Shown piece by piece: positions 1 to 9,175 of a DNA stretch of 64,000 nt. The notes beneath the pieces are model-generated. The model saw nothing but the letters and a program-made list of their open reading frames with translations, was not told the origin of the DNA and did not search any database. Positions within the stretch are counted from its first letter, which is position 1, and each line of letters starts with the position of its first letter. Position numbers and translations under genes: made by a program. The stretch is from Solen grandis (taxonomy: Eukaryota; Mollusca; Bivalvia; Adapedonta; Solenidae): NCBI GenBank assembly GCA_021229015.1, contig CM037777.1:28271584-28335583 (forward strand), written 5' to 3'.

Positions 1-800
1 ACAAGATTCTTGTCATTGAGCCCGTTGCAGAGATGTTATGTGAGGGACGAACGACAACTCTGCTTGGAGATTGAAGGACATAAAGTAAACCAAGAGTCAC
101 AATTTCAGAATAGAATGGAAGATGAAATAAAGAATAATATTTCTTGCCAGTCACTATAGAACAATCTTGTTTTTCTGACAGTCAAATGTTATAACGTTTC
201 CACACAATTTCTTTTGGCTTCTGGTTCATGTGTCAGTCGGTTGTCAAAGAAATTATTTGATCAATTGGGTTTAGATGAAAAACAAATTAAATCGGAGAAT
301 TAAACTTAAAAACAACTGATTTTAGAGACATGGACATAAAGGCAAATATGACTTACATTTTGCGCTGGATCACGTGCTGGTAACACATTCATTTTACATA
401 GCCGACACACCAGAAACATTAGGTATTTTAGGAATGGACTTCAATGAAAAGTACAATGGTTACATAAAACCTCAGAAAAAGATATATAAATGCTGTTTAG
501 GAAAACTCAAAATTAAAAAAAAAGATGGTCCGATAAATGTACGAGAATCATAGTAGAAAACACATACACACGTACGCCAAATACGGAGACAATGATAAGA
601 GCTTATAAACATCATGATCTGCATGAAAATATGCTGCTTGTTGGACCATGGCAAAATAAATTTCTTAAAGAAGGAATATTATTGTCACGTTCAGTTAAGC
701 AAAACAATGGAAAACATGTGCGATTATTTGCAATCAATTTGAGTGAATAAAACCAAACACAACCCTAGGCACAGTCCAGTCATGTCAACAGGCTAATCAT
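1..800 (+). pseudogene. Ty3/gypsy pol relic: protease region, 5' end outside window
   Basis: Broken reading frames resemble the retropepsin segment of a Ty3/gypsy polyprotein. One frame near 200-300 reads like a protease N-terminus, ending in KLFDQLGLDEKQIK. Near 395-450 another frame reads VADTPETLGILGMDFNEKY, which matches the 'ILGMDFL' part typical of gypsy proteases. Stops and frame changes occur throughout, so no protein can be made. It lies directly upstream of the reverse transcriptase relic in the same orientation, and the element continues to the left of the window. No LTR is visible here. I infer one retrotransposon from the domain order; the protease call itself is weaker than the downstream domains. 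Confidence 0.6.
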
Positions 801-810
801 AGCCCTAACA

Positions 811-1264
811 TTGAAGCAGATTGCAAAAATTACACAAACCAATACGATCCTACCAGACTATATGCAAAACGTGGCTGATTCTGTTCCTGAAGAATCAACC
901 AAACAACAAATTCAACAAGTTGAAAAATTACTCTTACAATATAAAGACATGTTTTATGGTCCTGATGATGTTGGAGAACATAAAATACCATTAAGTGCAG
1001 AAAAACCTATACGCAACTCTTCACGTAGAATCCCAATGTTTCTAAAAGACAAAGTTTATGCTGAGGTTGATAAAATGTTATAAGAAAAGAAAATTGAGCT
1101 CAGTGAGAGCCCGTGTAAAGCACCAATTTGCATCGTGACTAAGCATGACAATCAAATCAGGTTTTGTGTTGATTTCCGGGCTCTAAATAACGTCACGATA
1201 CGAGAGGCTTATGAAATACCCAAGTATGATGAGACCGTTGAGTCATTAGCGGGACTCAGTTAAC
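811..1264 (+). pseudogene. Ty3/gypsy reverse transcriptase, N-terminal part (broken)
   Basis: The frame from 811 encodes the linker before the reverse transcriptase and the start of the fingers domain: LLLQYKDMFYGPDDVG, then HKIPLSAEKPIRNSSRRIP. A TAA stop at 1081-1083 ends the ORF, but the same frame continues with SPCKAPICIVTKHDNQIRFC and VDFRALNNVTIREAYEIP, both strongly typical of gypsy RT motifs 1-2. It stops again at TAA (1261-1263) just before a T homopolymer. RT copies retrotransposon RNA into DNA in cytoplasmic particles; this copy cannot. Order and orientation match the palm-domain piece at 1,391. Confidence 0.85.
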
Positions 1265-1266
1265 CC

Positions 1267-1268
<2 letters not shown>

Positions 1269-1312
<44 letters not shown>
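1269..1312. repeat. Poly(T) tract inside RT relic
   Basis: An uninterrupted run of about 43 T sits between two parts of the RT coding region. It may be a degenerate insertion (poly-A tail of an antisense retroposon) or simple slippage; no target duplication was found. Confidence 0.9.
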
Positions 1313-1379
1313 CAAATGAAGCTTACCAAAAACGATTGAGCAAAAAGCGCTTTTACTGTGCCAAGCTAAGGTCATTTTC

Positions 1380-1770
1380 AGCTCCGGATTATGCCAATGG
1401 GTTTGTCTGGAATCCCCGGTACTTTTCAGAATATCATGAATAGGGTATTTGGGTCAACGCAATTCAAAATATGTTTACCTTATTTAGACAATATGGCTGT
1501 TTTGGGGAGGATATTCAATGAGGATATTTACAATTTTGAGGAAATTGAGGATACCGGGTTAAAACTGAAACCAAGCAAATGTAAACTATTCCAACGATCA
1601 GTTGTCTGTTTAGGCCACCTGGTATCAAAGGATGGTGTAACGTGTGATCCAAGCAAAATTGAAGCCGTAAAACATCTTCACAGCCCAACCTCAAAAAAGG
1701 AACTAGAAAGTTTTCTGGGGTTTTGTGGTTATTACGGGAGGCTAGTACCACATTATGCTGAAATTCCAAT
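1380..1770 (+). pseudogene. Ty3/gypsy reverse transcriptase, palm/thumb part (broken)
   Basis: The frame at 1391 encodes MPMGLSGIPGTFQNIMNRV, then LPYLDNMAVLG where active RTs have Y-[LV]-D-D. The second catalytic Asp is therefore Asn here. Next comes GLKLKPSKCKLFQRSV, LGHLVSKDGVTCDPSKIEAV and LESFLGFCGYYGRLVPHYAEI, the standard end of the RT and thumb of Ty3/gypsy. The homology stops abruptly around 1,765-1,770 where a repeat cluster is inserted, and pol resumes at about 3,005 with the RNase H. The YLDN change and the frame breaks show a dead copy. Confidence 0.92.
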
Positions 1771-1790
1771 GGACTGGTGAGAGTGAAAGT

Positions 1791-2480
1791 GCATTTTTAT
1801 GCCCCCACCACTTATTGGGGGGCGGGGGCATAAAGATTTGCCTTTGTCCGTCCGTATGTAAGAGGTATCAACATGAAATTTCATAGCTACATAGAGGTTG
1901 ATGAAGAGAAGTGCAGTGCACAAGAACCATAACTCTATTTTGCATGATTTAGGAGTAATTGCCCTTTGTTTTTTTTTTTCATACTTAAATTTTGTCCGAG
2001 CATAACTCAAAGGCTATAAGAGGTATCAACATGAAACGTCATAGGTAGATAGAGCTCAATAAAGAGAATTGCAGTGCACAAGAACCATAACTCTATTTTG
2101 AATGATTTAGGAGCTATTTCACTTTGTTATTTTTTATACTTAAATTTTGTCCGGAGCATAACTCATAACCTGTAAGAGGTATGTGGGGTGGGGGCATATA
2201 GAATGCCTTTGTCCATCCATACATTAGTCCATCCGTCAGTCAGTACATCCGTCCCGAAAGTTTGTCTGGAGCATAACATGAATACTAGTACTGGGATTGA
2301 ATTAAAAGATGATATTTTATGCATTCTGGAGAAGTGTATTGACCAAATTCCATAACTCTCAGTCATGTAATTTGGAGTTATTGTCCTTTGTTGTGAAAGA
2401 AGAGCAACTTGAATACTAGTACAAGGATTTACTTAAAAGTTGATATTTATGTAGCATGCATATTGAAAAAGTGCTAGAGA
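1791..2480. repeat. Bivalve-type tandem repeat with terminal hairpin, inserted in pol
   Basis: The sequence begins with an imperfect palindrome (TATGCCCCCACC at 1798, GGCGGGGGCATA ending 1832). It then holds two to three diverged units of about 170 bp sharing 'aagaggtatcaacatgaaa', 'tgcagtgcacaagaaccata' and 'attttgtccg'. I know this repeat style from bivalve genomes. It interrupts the gypsy pol between the RT thumb and RNase H and carries no coding sequence. Confidence 0.75.
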
Positions 2481-2693
2481 AAATATTGGTGTAATTAATG
2501 CAGCTATGAAAAGGTCGAGAACAAAACAAACAAACCGATGTTTAATTTGCTATAGCAGGCCAAAAAAAAAATAATATTGTATATTTTTAATTTGATTAAA
2601 ATAATTGAATGACTCTTTGTTGTTTTCCCTTGTCCTTTGTTGTTACTTACTTCCTTCGATCATCTTCTCTTGGCTATAATTATATTTCAGATT

Positions 2694-2998
2694 ACCGTCT
2701 CCGGTGGCTGGGTGGTTAGAGCGTCTGCCTCTGGAGCGGGAGGTCGTGGGTTCTATCACCGGCCGTAACAAATCGATAAAGATGGTACTGTTGCTCCCTT
2801 GTTTGGCGCTCAGCATATAAGGGTAGTTGCAGGACTGGTTGGCCCGGTGTAAGGATAATGTGACTGGGTGTGGTATCATACCACATGTCTATGGCGTGAT
2901 ATTGCAGTGTGGCAGCACCGTATCTATTTCAAGTAGACATAGTGTCCAAATGACTGAAATACTGTCGGCGGGACGTTAAACGCAACAACAAACAAACA
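2694..2998 (+). mobile_element. tRNA-derived SINE (family A)
   Basis: The head is tRNA-like, with an A-box-like segment (GGCTGGGTGGTTAGAGCG, about 2706) and a B-box-like segment (GGTTCTATCACCGG, about 2750). It is followed by a body with 'gtggtatcatacc' and a tail ending CGGGACGTTAAACGCAACAA plus a CAAA-rich tail. This is the layout of a pol III SINE. It sits in the insert that splits the gypsy pol. A diverged antisense copy of the same family lies at about 38,030-38,290. Confidence 0.8.
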
Positions 2999-3004
2999 TA
3001 TTTA

Positions 3005-3456
3005 AGATTTGTGACAAAGCACTTAGGTGGGGACATTCGTGTCCTATGGACACATTTCTGGTTACAACTCAAGGACTGTATGATAAACGTACCTGTTGTT
3101 AGCTTTCCTTCACAGTCAAAAATGTTTATTCATGACACAGACGCGGGCCAAAATAGGATAGGTGCGGTTATTTGTCATATACAGGATGGGAAAGAAAGGT
3201 TATAGCGTATGGAAGTAAGACTCTAAATCGGGCACAAAGAAACTATCGTACAGCTATGCGTGAGTTGTACGCAATAGTACATTTCCTCAGATATTACAAA
3301 CATTATTTATTAGGCAAGAAATATATCGTCCGGGTAGATCACGCCCCCTTAAAATGGTTGCAAAACTTTAAGGAAGCCGAAGGATAATTAGCCCGGTGGT
3401 TGGTTATCCTCCAATCCTACGACAGTGAGATAAAATACCGGCTCGGATTGCAACAT
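3005..3456 (+). pseudogene. Ty3/gypsy RNase H region (broken)
   Basis: Two overlapping frames encode the RNase H tether and domain: CMINVPVVSFPSQSKMFIHD followed by TDAGQNRIGAVICHIQDG, then VIAYGSKTLNRAQRNY and ELYAIVHFLRYYKHYLLGK, and finally VDHAPLKWLQNF. The Asp-Thr-Asp-Ala and Glu of the catalytic set are visible, but a frameshift near 3,195 and a TAA at 3,385-3,387 break it. The frame after the stop (ARWLVILQSYDSEIKYRLG) runs up to the insertion point of the foldback element at 3,468 and continues on the other side at 9,165. Confidence 0.92.
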
Positions 3457-3467
3457 AAAAATACTGA
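3457..3467. repeat. Left target-site duplication of foldback-like element
   Basis: AAAAATACTGA here is repeated exactly at 9,165-9,175. Both copies sit at the same point of the interrupted gypsy pol reading, which is what an insertion with target duplication leaves. Part of the 11 bp could be chance identity at the edges. Confidence 0.8.
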
Positions 3468-3479
3468 GATATTTTTAGT

Positions 3480-3808
3480 GAGTAGTAAGTTTCGAGTTGG
3501 AAAAGGTGAGTTTCTAGTTGCAAAAAGTGAGTTTCGAGTTGGAAAAGTGAGTTTCGGATCTGAAAAGGTAAGTTTCGAGTCGAAAAAAGTGAGTTTCGAG
3601 TCGGAAAAAGTGAGTTTCGAGTCGGAATAATTGAGTTTCGAGTTAGAAAAAGTGAGTTTCGAGTTGGAAAAAGTGAGTTAGTTTCGAGTTGGAAAAAGTG
3701 AGTTTCGAGTTAGAAAAAGTGAGTTTAAAAAGTGAGTTTCGAGTTAGAAAAAGTGAGTTTTTAGTTGGAAAAAGTGAGTTCCGAGTTAGAAAAAGTGAGT
3801 TTCGAGTA
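3480..3808 (+). repeat. Left arm: ~21 bp tandem repeat array
   Basis: About 15 imperfect copies of GAGTTTCGAGTTGGAAAAAG(T) in head-to-tail order, with small deletions near 3,680 and 3,725. This is the inverted partner of the array at 8,697-9,146. The small ORFs through it (for example VSFESEKVSFESE) only reflect the repeat. Confidence 0.93.
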
Positions 3809-3967
3809 CAGTTGAAGATATAAATGTATTCGCAATACATTGTTAACTCCCTTGTTATGAATATTTTGTAGGGAAGCAGAGGTCTTTCACAGAGTATGTA
3901 TTAATGTATCAAAATATCGTTTAAACCGATTGACAATACAACTTCATTCATGAATTAATTCTTATAG

Positions 3968-4857
3968 TGTAACAGGGTGCAAAATTGGTATTATTGAATT
4001 GGTGTATCATAACCTATTGTAGTTCTCTCCCTTTGGGAGTTCGGTTTCACGTGAGTGATTTCCCTTGTATATTTTCCCGGGTTGAAGTCAGTCTGCACGG
4101 GTTTTTGCAACAAGACGTTTGAGACTCAGCGTTTTATCTTGGTTTCAGTTTTAAGAATAAGTCTTTATATATATTTTGGTAAGTTGAATCTCTCGGCTAT
4201 TGTTTAACTTCTTACTTGACTTTGCTTGTTGGTTGCAATGAGCAGTGCATTTTATTCGCGGAATTAACTGCAAAATTGACGGTTTCGCGTCTTCTATTTT
4301 AGAATGCATTTCATGATTTGAGATAGCAGCATTGGTGTTAAATTGTAATAAAAGCATGTTATTATGCTTTTCTAACCATTTAGGGAATAACCCTACACCA
4401 ACACACCAGGCCAGGCACAGTAGAAACGATGTCATGGTAGCTGAGAGAGAGAGAGAGATAGAGAAAGAGGGACAAATTGGCACTTGACCCACAGTTGGTA
4501 GGTTTTGGGAATTGTATCATATATGTGTGTTATTGCCGAACATTGTCAGATTATTTTAATTACCTGTGTATTAAATGATTGAAATGTGATTTTAAGAAAG
4601 TGATAAATATATAAGTAATTGCATTACAAGATATTCTGTATTGTTTTAATCATTCTTCCTATTGTGTTAGGTTCTCAAGGCCACTAGACACACAGATGTA
4701 CGATATTATGATATTAATAACATTGAAGATATTATTTACACTTTGTTATTTACTTTATTTCAGAGTGTGTTTGTGTCGTACAATAAAAGTATGAACTGTA
4801 ATACTGTCTTCTGGTATCAGAACTGTTTGAAAGGACCCTCAGACCCCCAGTATTACA
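3968..4857 (+). mobile_element. Candidate solo LTR
   Basis: An 890 bp block starts TGTAACAGGG and ends AGTATTACA (TG...CA). It is flanked by ATAG on both sides (3964-3967 and 4858-4861) and has a polyadenylation signal AATAAA at 4782 followed by a short CTTCTGGTATCAG-type U5. No primer-binding site or coding region follows, so it looks like a solo LTR left by recombination. It lies inside the foldback-like element, so it inserted after that element formed or was captured by it. The call rests on ends, target duplication and polyA signal, not on a second LTR copy. Confidence 0.6.
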
Positions 4858-5014
4858 ATAGTTGTTGACACAACTTTTTTTAACCGACTCTCTGACGAGT
4901 ATGAATAAAATCAGTGCCAAAATAAGCCGATATAGATAACGAAAGTAAGCCGTTTTCCCGTAAATAATGTTGCGGCTACAAAAGTAACACCTGGTCTCAT
5001 GCTTCTAAAATAAA

Positions 5015-5018
<4 letters not shown>

Positions 5019-5052
<34 letters not shown>
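5019..5052. repeat. (TA)n microsatellite
   Basis: About 34 bp of alternating TA within the foldback-like element. The surrounding 4,860-5,980 is AT-rich DNA in which I see no gene. Confidence 0.95.
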
Positions 5053-5984
5053 CAAAAAACTGTCACTAAATTATACATTCAGTATAACTCTTATTACTCA
5101 TTTTTTCTATGCATGCGTGGTTATTTTAGCAGAAAATGATTACGTGATTTTATTTTTACTTTCCGTAAATATAATTGTCTACATTTACACTAAATCATTC
5201 TTATTGTTGAGTGACTATAAAAATATACAGTTAAAAATAACATCATCTGAGAAATAACTTTCATATTGATCAACCTTATTATTATTCTTTTTAAATTTCA
5301 GCTATCAAGTAGCCCATTTATTCTCCCCATAATTGGTGTTAGGGGGTCGGGGATCCATCCCCCAAAACACCTCACAAGCAAACATACAAAATTATGAATA
5401 CAACACTTTCAACAGAAATGGTATTTGATGATTGGTTAACCCAATTTATAAGATCATCTATATTTGTATCAAATACTGTGGGTTCTGGACAAATTCACTA
5501 AGGAATATTTGCTTTTGTTTCTTACTCTTTGGTATTTGTAATACAACATATTTGAACCAATATAGTTTACATAGTTTCCACATCTGTGAATATCTCTACT
5601 TTTGGCAGTCATCTTGAATGACAAATTCAAGGGATTTTTTAAAATAAATAACATACAGGAGCAGAAATTTCATTTTCCTATAATTTCAATATTTCTGCTT
5701 CAAAAATCAAAATGTATACACCATTAAAAAGCTTTTGAAATTCATATTTCTAGATAACATAATTCCTATAATACGTATATTAGCACAAAAAAAAAAAAAA
5801 AAAAAAAAAAAGGTATCGGTTCATCTTTCAACAAAATAAACAGTTTAACTTCTTGGGTATAAAGCTTTTATCTTCAAGTTCATTAAAATTATCATTTTCA
5901 TATTAAAAATGATTAATCAATGCTGTTCAGTTTGACATTAACTTCAGTATGATAGACTGGAAAATAAAAACGCAGTGGGAATTA

Positions 5985-6150
5985 TCAAGAGGGCCATGAT
6001 GACCCTGGGTCGCTCTGCCCTGTGCAAGCCATAAATCGAGTGAGCACTTTAGGACAAGAAGAATTTTCAAATTTGTACTGTATACATATAAGGAAAATGG
6101 GCTTAGCCCCCTGGCGGACTTTTTTTCAAAGGATCAAAATAATTTGAACA
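5985..6150 (+). mobile_element. Fragment of Helitron-like repeat (5' end)
   Basis: It starts TCAAGAGGGCCATGATGACC, the same start seen in the large repeat element at 16,834 (TCAAGAACAAGAGGCCCATG) and, reversed, at about 25,525. It continues with 'catataaggaaaatgggctt' like the internal units of that element. Only the 5' part is present; the 3' hairpin end is missing. Confidence 0.6.
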
Positions 6151-6164
6151 ATCTTGACTTGACT

Positions 6165-6373
6165 TGACTATTTGAGTTTACCGTCGCTTAAATAGTATTT
6201 CAGTCATATAGCGACGTCCAGCTAATTACAGGTGGAGGAAGATCCAAGATTCAAGATTTTATTTAGAAACATTGCAAAGTCTCACATATATGTGAGAAAC
6301 ATAAGCATTACATACTATATACAAACTTGAATATCACGTGGTACAATGGAAAACGGCTAAGTTTCTTCGTAGT

Positions 6374-6416
<43 letters not shown>

Positions 6417-7165
6417 CTTGCATATACATTTTAAATATTTACATAAAAATGAGTAACCTTATCTTGTTTTACAATGTGAATCATATAAATTTTTTTTTTT
6501 AATTACTACATTTGTTTCAGCAATACCTTTGATCATAATATCGTGTCTTTAATTTAACTTATAATAGAGTAACCGTATAAACGTCATATCAGTGTGAAAA
6601 AAATGGGTAACCGTATGACTCATGTCTCGTGTCATCAAGGAATCTCGAGTTATATGATATAAATAAGGAATTTTACAAAGCATTTAAGTGAACAAGGGAT
6701 ACGAGCTTGCTTGTACATATGGTTTGGTTTCTTCTATAGCATTGTTTGCCATGTTACGTATATCATGACAACATTCCTATAGGGTTTTTTGACCAGCCAG
6801 TAAAACATCTGATATTGATAAGGAAATCACAGTAAGTATGCTATTTTGTTTACTTTTTGTTTACTCTTAGCTATCATTGTCCTTGTTCAAATAACATATC
6901 ATGGTCAATGTTTAATGTTAAATATATAATTAAACAATACATTTATACTCATTTGTAAAGTAAAACGACACACGTTACAATAGTGTCATATAAAAATGGA
7001 TGCACGGATGCATTCGGGCAGAACCACCGACCTACCGCAAGCCAGCTGGAAGGCTTCCTCACATGAAAATCCAAATGACACTGCCGGGATTCGAACCCAC
7101 GTGATGAGATGCTGAGTGAATGTTAAAGTCAGCGACTTTACCCTCTCGGCCACGGAAGCCCCTGG
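6165..7165 (-). mobile_element. tRNA-derived SINE (family B), interrupted copy
   Basis: Read on the minus strand, 7,165-6,990 gives a tRNA-like head (TGGGTTCGAATCCCGGCAG) and 'catgtgaggaagccttccagctgg' in two pieces. 6,240-6,165 gives the tail 'cctgtaattagctggacgtc' and 'ctgaaatactatttaagcga'. Full-order relatives lie at 52,225-52,415 (antisense) and 59,415-59,570 (sense). Between the two pieces is about 745 bp of foreign DNA (about 6,240-6,985) that includes a (GA)n tract at 6,378-6,413 and no ORF, so this copy was split by a later insertion. Confidence 0.7.
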
Positions 7166-7576
7166 ACAATCTTGGTAGAGAGTGACCTAAGGAACATCTG
7201 TGCCAAATAAATTGATCAACTTTATTCTTTATAAACACTCAAATTAGGCAACTCGTTGTAGCTACATTATTTTTTATCTAATGTTTTATACCAATTAATC
7301 ATATATTTTAAATAAGCATGCATACACATTTAACCACAGGGAATTCCCTGTGGATTTAACAGAATGCAGTGGAATTCAGCACAAAAAAAACAAAACAAAA
7401 AAAATGGAGGAATGTACTTTTACAACTGAAATAATCAAGTTAGATAACTACTTCGGATCCTCGAGAGCATTTCACAATGCTTCTGTGTCTGAGAATTTGT
7501 GACAAATTATAAATTTGAAGGTGGTATATGTAGCCGGGTACTGGTTCTTTGTGGAAGATCGGGAGGTTTTGGATCG

Positions 7577-7645
7577 TGGGGCTTGATAGCTCAGTAGTAA
7601 GGTGCTTGGACACTGGGTTCGAATCACAGGCGGGCCACATTTTTT
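7577..7645 (+). mobile_element. tRNA-like SINE head
   Basis: An A-box-like TAGCTCAGTAGTAAGG and a B-box-like GGGTTCGAATCACAGG are spaced as in a tRNA and followed by CCACATTTTTTT, a pol III terminator. The acceptor-stem halves do not pair, so this is a tRNA-derived SINE head or tRNA relic, not a working tRNA gene. Confidence 0.55.
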
Positions 7646-7714
7646 TCACCACCTGATTCACCATAAATATTTTGCTGAAAATATAGTGATCTGAAATATA
7701 GTAAACTATAAGTC

Positions 7715-7907
7715 ATGCGAAGATCCAGAGGGGGTACCGGGTGTCCAGACCCCCCCCCCCTCCGAGATTTGGATATTATGCATAAAATATACATAATAAA
7801 GGGTGGACCCCCCCCCCCCGCCTCCCCCACTATGGCCTATGATTTTCAGAGTTTGCCCCCCCCCCCCTTCCCCCTGGTATCAAATTGCTGGAACTGGATC
7901 TTCGCAT
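7715..7907. mobile_element. Small C-tract element with 14 bp inverted ends
   Basis: ATGCGAAGATCCAG at 7715-7728 is matched by its exact reverse complement at 7894-7907. The 165 bp between contain three poly-C runs (about 7749, 7810, 7858) around a short AT-rich stretch with 'attatgcataaaatatacat'. It resembles a MITE or a stable hairpin; no target duplication is obvious. ORFs through it are composition artefacts. Confidence 0.55.
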
Positions 7908-8696
7908 ATAAGTTAAAATCTGGATCGTTTGATACAATTTCATGCAGATGATTGCTAACTTTCAGTCATGTTACTCATGCTTTTTTGTGATCTTTATTTT
8001 AATGCAAATGATAATTTTGATTTTTGTTTTTAGAGTGCGTGTCAGTGAGTGTGACTGTCACAATGTCAGTGATGTTGGAATACAACAAAAGTTAACAAAC
8101 AAAATACAACAATGGAACACTGGCACAATAAAAATGTCCATTTCAAGAATGATACTTACTTTTACACTACTTCCCTGTCTATAAACAAAACCAACAATAC
8201 ATTCGTGTTTCGCCGGTGTGTAAACTTCGACAAGAGGGTAAAGGGAAAATAACAAAACAAAAGAAGAGTAGTCAAGGAAAAGTCGTAAGTGATAGGTTTA
8301 TTCTTGTGCTGACAAGTGTTTATTTCTTATATCAAACCAATATATTATGAAAAATGTGGAGGAAAAACGGCACCATTTTAAAACGGTTTATTTCGGAATG
8401 AGGTATGCCGCATTTGAACCATTTACAGGAATTTCTGAGTGTATGTTCCGTGCTTTTTTACAGTTACCCGGGATATAGACTTGACTATTTGAATTTACCG
8501 GGATATAGATTTTTCTTAAACGATCCGTCATGTCAGAGTAATATAAAGATTTAACTCACTGCTGATATAATGATTTTTTTTAATATACTTTACCCTAAAA
8601 AGCAATTAAAACACACAAATGTTGTTAAATATATACACAGTCACCAAAAAGATACACATTTTTATCCGGTCACTGTACAGTATATACACTTGATGT

Positions 8697-9146
8697 CATC
8701 TGTTCTGACTCGAAACTCACGTTTTTTAACTCGAAACTCACTATTTCAGACTCGAAACTCACTTTTTCTTGACTCGAAACTCACATTTTTTATCTCGAAA
8801 CTCACTCTTTCAGACTCAAAACTCACTTTTTTTTAACTCGAAACTCACTTTTTCTTAACTCGAAACTCACATTTTCAAACTCGAAACTCACTTTTTTTAA
8901 ACTTGAAACTCACTTTTTCTTAACTCGAAACTCATTTTTCAGACTCGAAACTCACCATTTATAACTTGAAACTCACTTTTTTAACTCGAAACTCACTATT
9001 TCAGACTCGAAACTCACTTTTTCTTGACTCGAAACTCACATTTTTTATCTCGAAACTCACTCTTTCAGACTCGAAACTCACTTTTTCAGACTCGAAACTC
9101 ACTTTTTTAACTCGAGACTCACATTTCTTACTCGAAACTCACTACT
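8697..9146 (-). repeat. Right arm: ~21 bp tandem repeat array, inverted
   Basis: About 21 imperfect copies of ACTCGAAACTCACTTTTTC, the reverse complement of the left-arm unit. A longer sub-block is itself repeated (about 8,708-8,830 and 8,980-9,100), showing recent unequal exchange within the arm. Confidence 0.93.
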
Positions 9147-9164
9147 AGAAAAAAAGAAATCCTC

Positions 9165-9175
9165 AAAAATACTGA
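9165..9175. repeat. Right target-site duplication of foldback-like element
   Basis: An exact copy of the 11 bp at 3,457-3,467. Confidence 0.8.

Larger units (their letters stand above)
3468..9164. mobile_element. Foldback-like element with tandem-repeat inverted arms
   Basis: A 5.7 kb insertion splits a gypsy pol between RNase H and integrase. Its ends are inverted copies of an array of a ~21 bp unit: GAGTTTCGAGTTGGAAAAAG on the left, and the reverse complement with CTCGAAACTCACTTTTT on the right. The outermost bases outside the arrays also match in inverted order (GATATTTTTAGT... and GAGGATTTCTTTTTTTCTAGT... read inward). An exact 11 bp pol sequence flanks it. Long inverted arms made of short tandem repeats are the hallmark of Foldback/FB elements. 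No transposase is visible between the arms; the interior holds a solo LTR, SINEs and simple repeats, so the element would be non-autonomous. The family assignment is inferred from structure only. Confidence 0.75.

Noticed and set aside
2694..2780. tRNA gene at the SINE head
   Set aside because: The tRNA-like head runs straight into a SINE body with a repeated tail, and other copies exist in the window.
3480..3808. Possible CRISPR-like array
   Set aside because: Units are contiguous with no unique spacers, the sequence is eukaryotic, and the array pairs with an inverted array at 8,697.
7577..7645. tRNA gene
   Set aside because: A and B boxes are present but the acceptor stem does not pair and no coherent anticodon arm is seen; it fits a SINE head.
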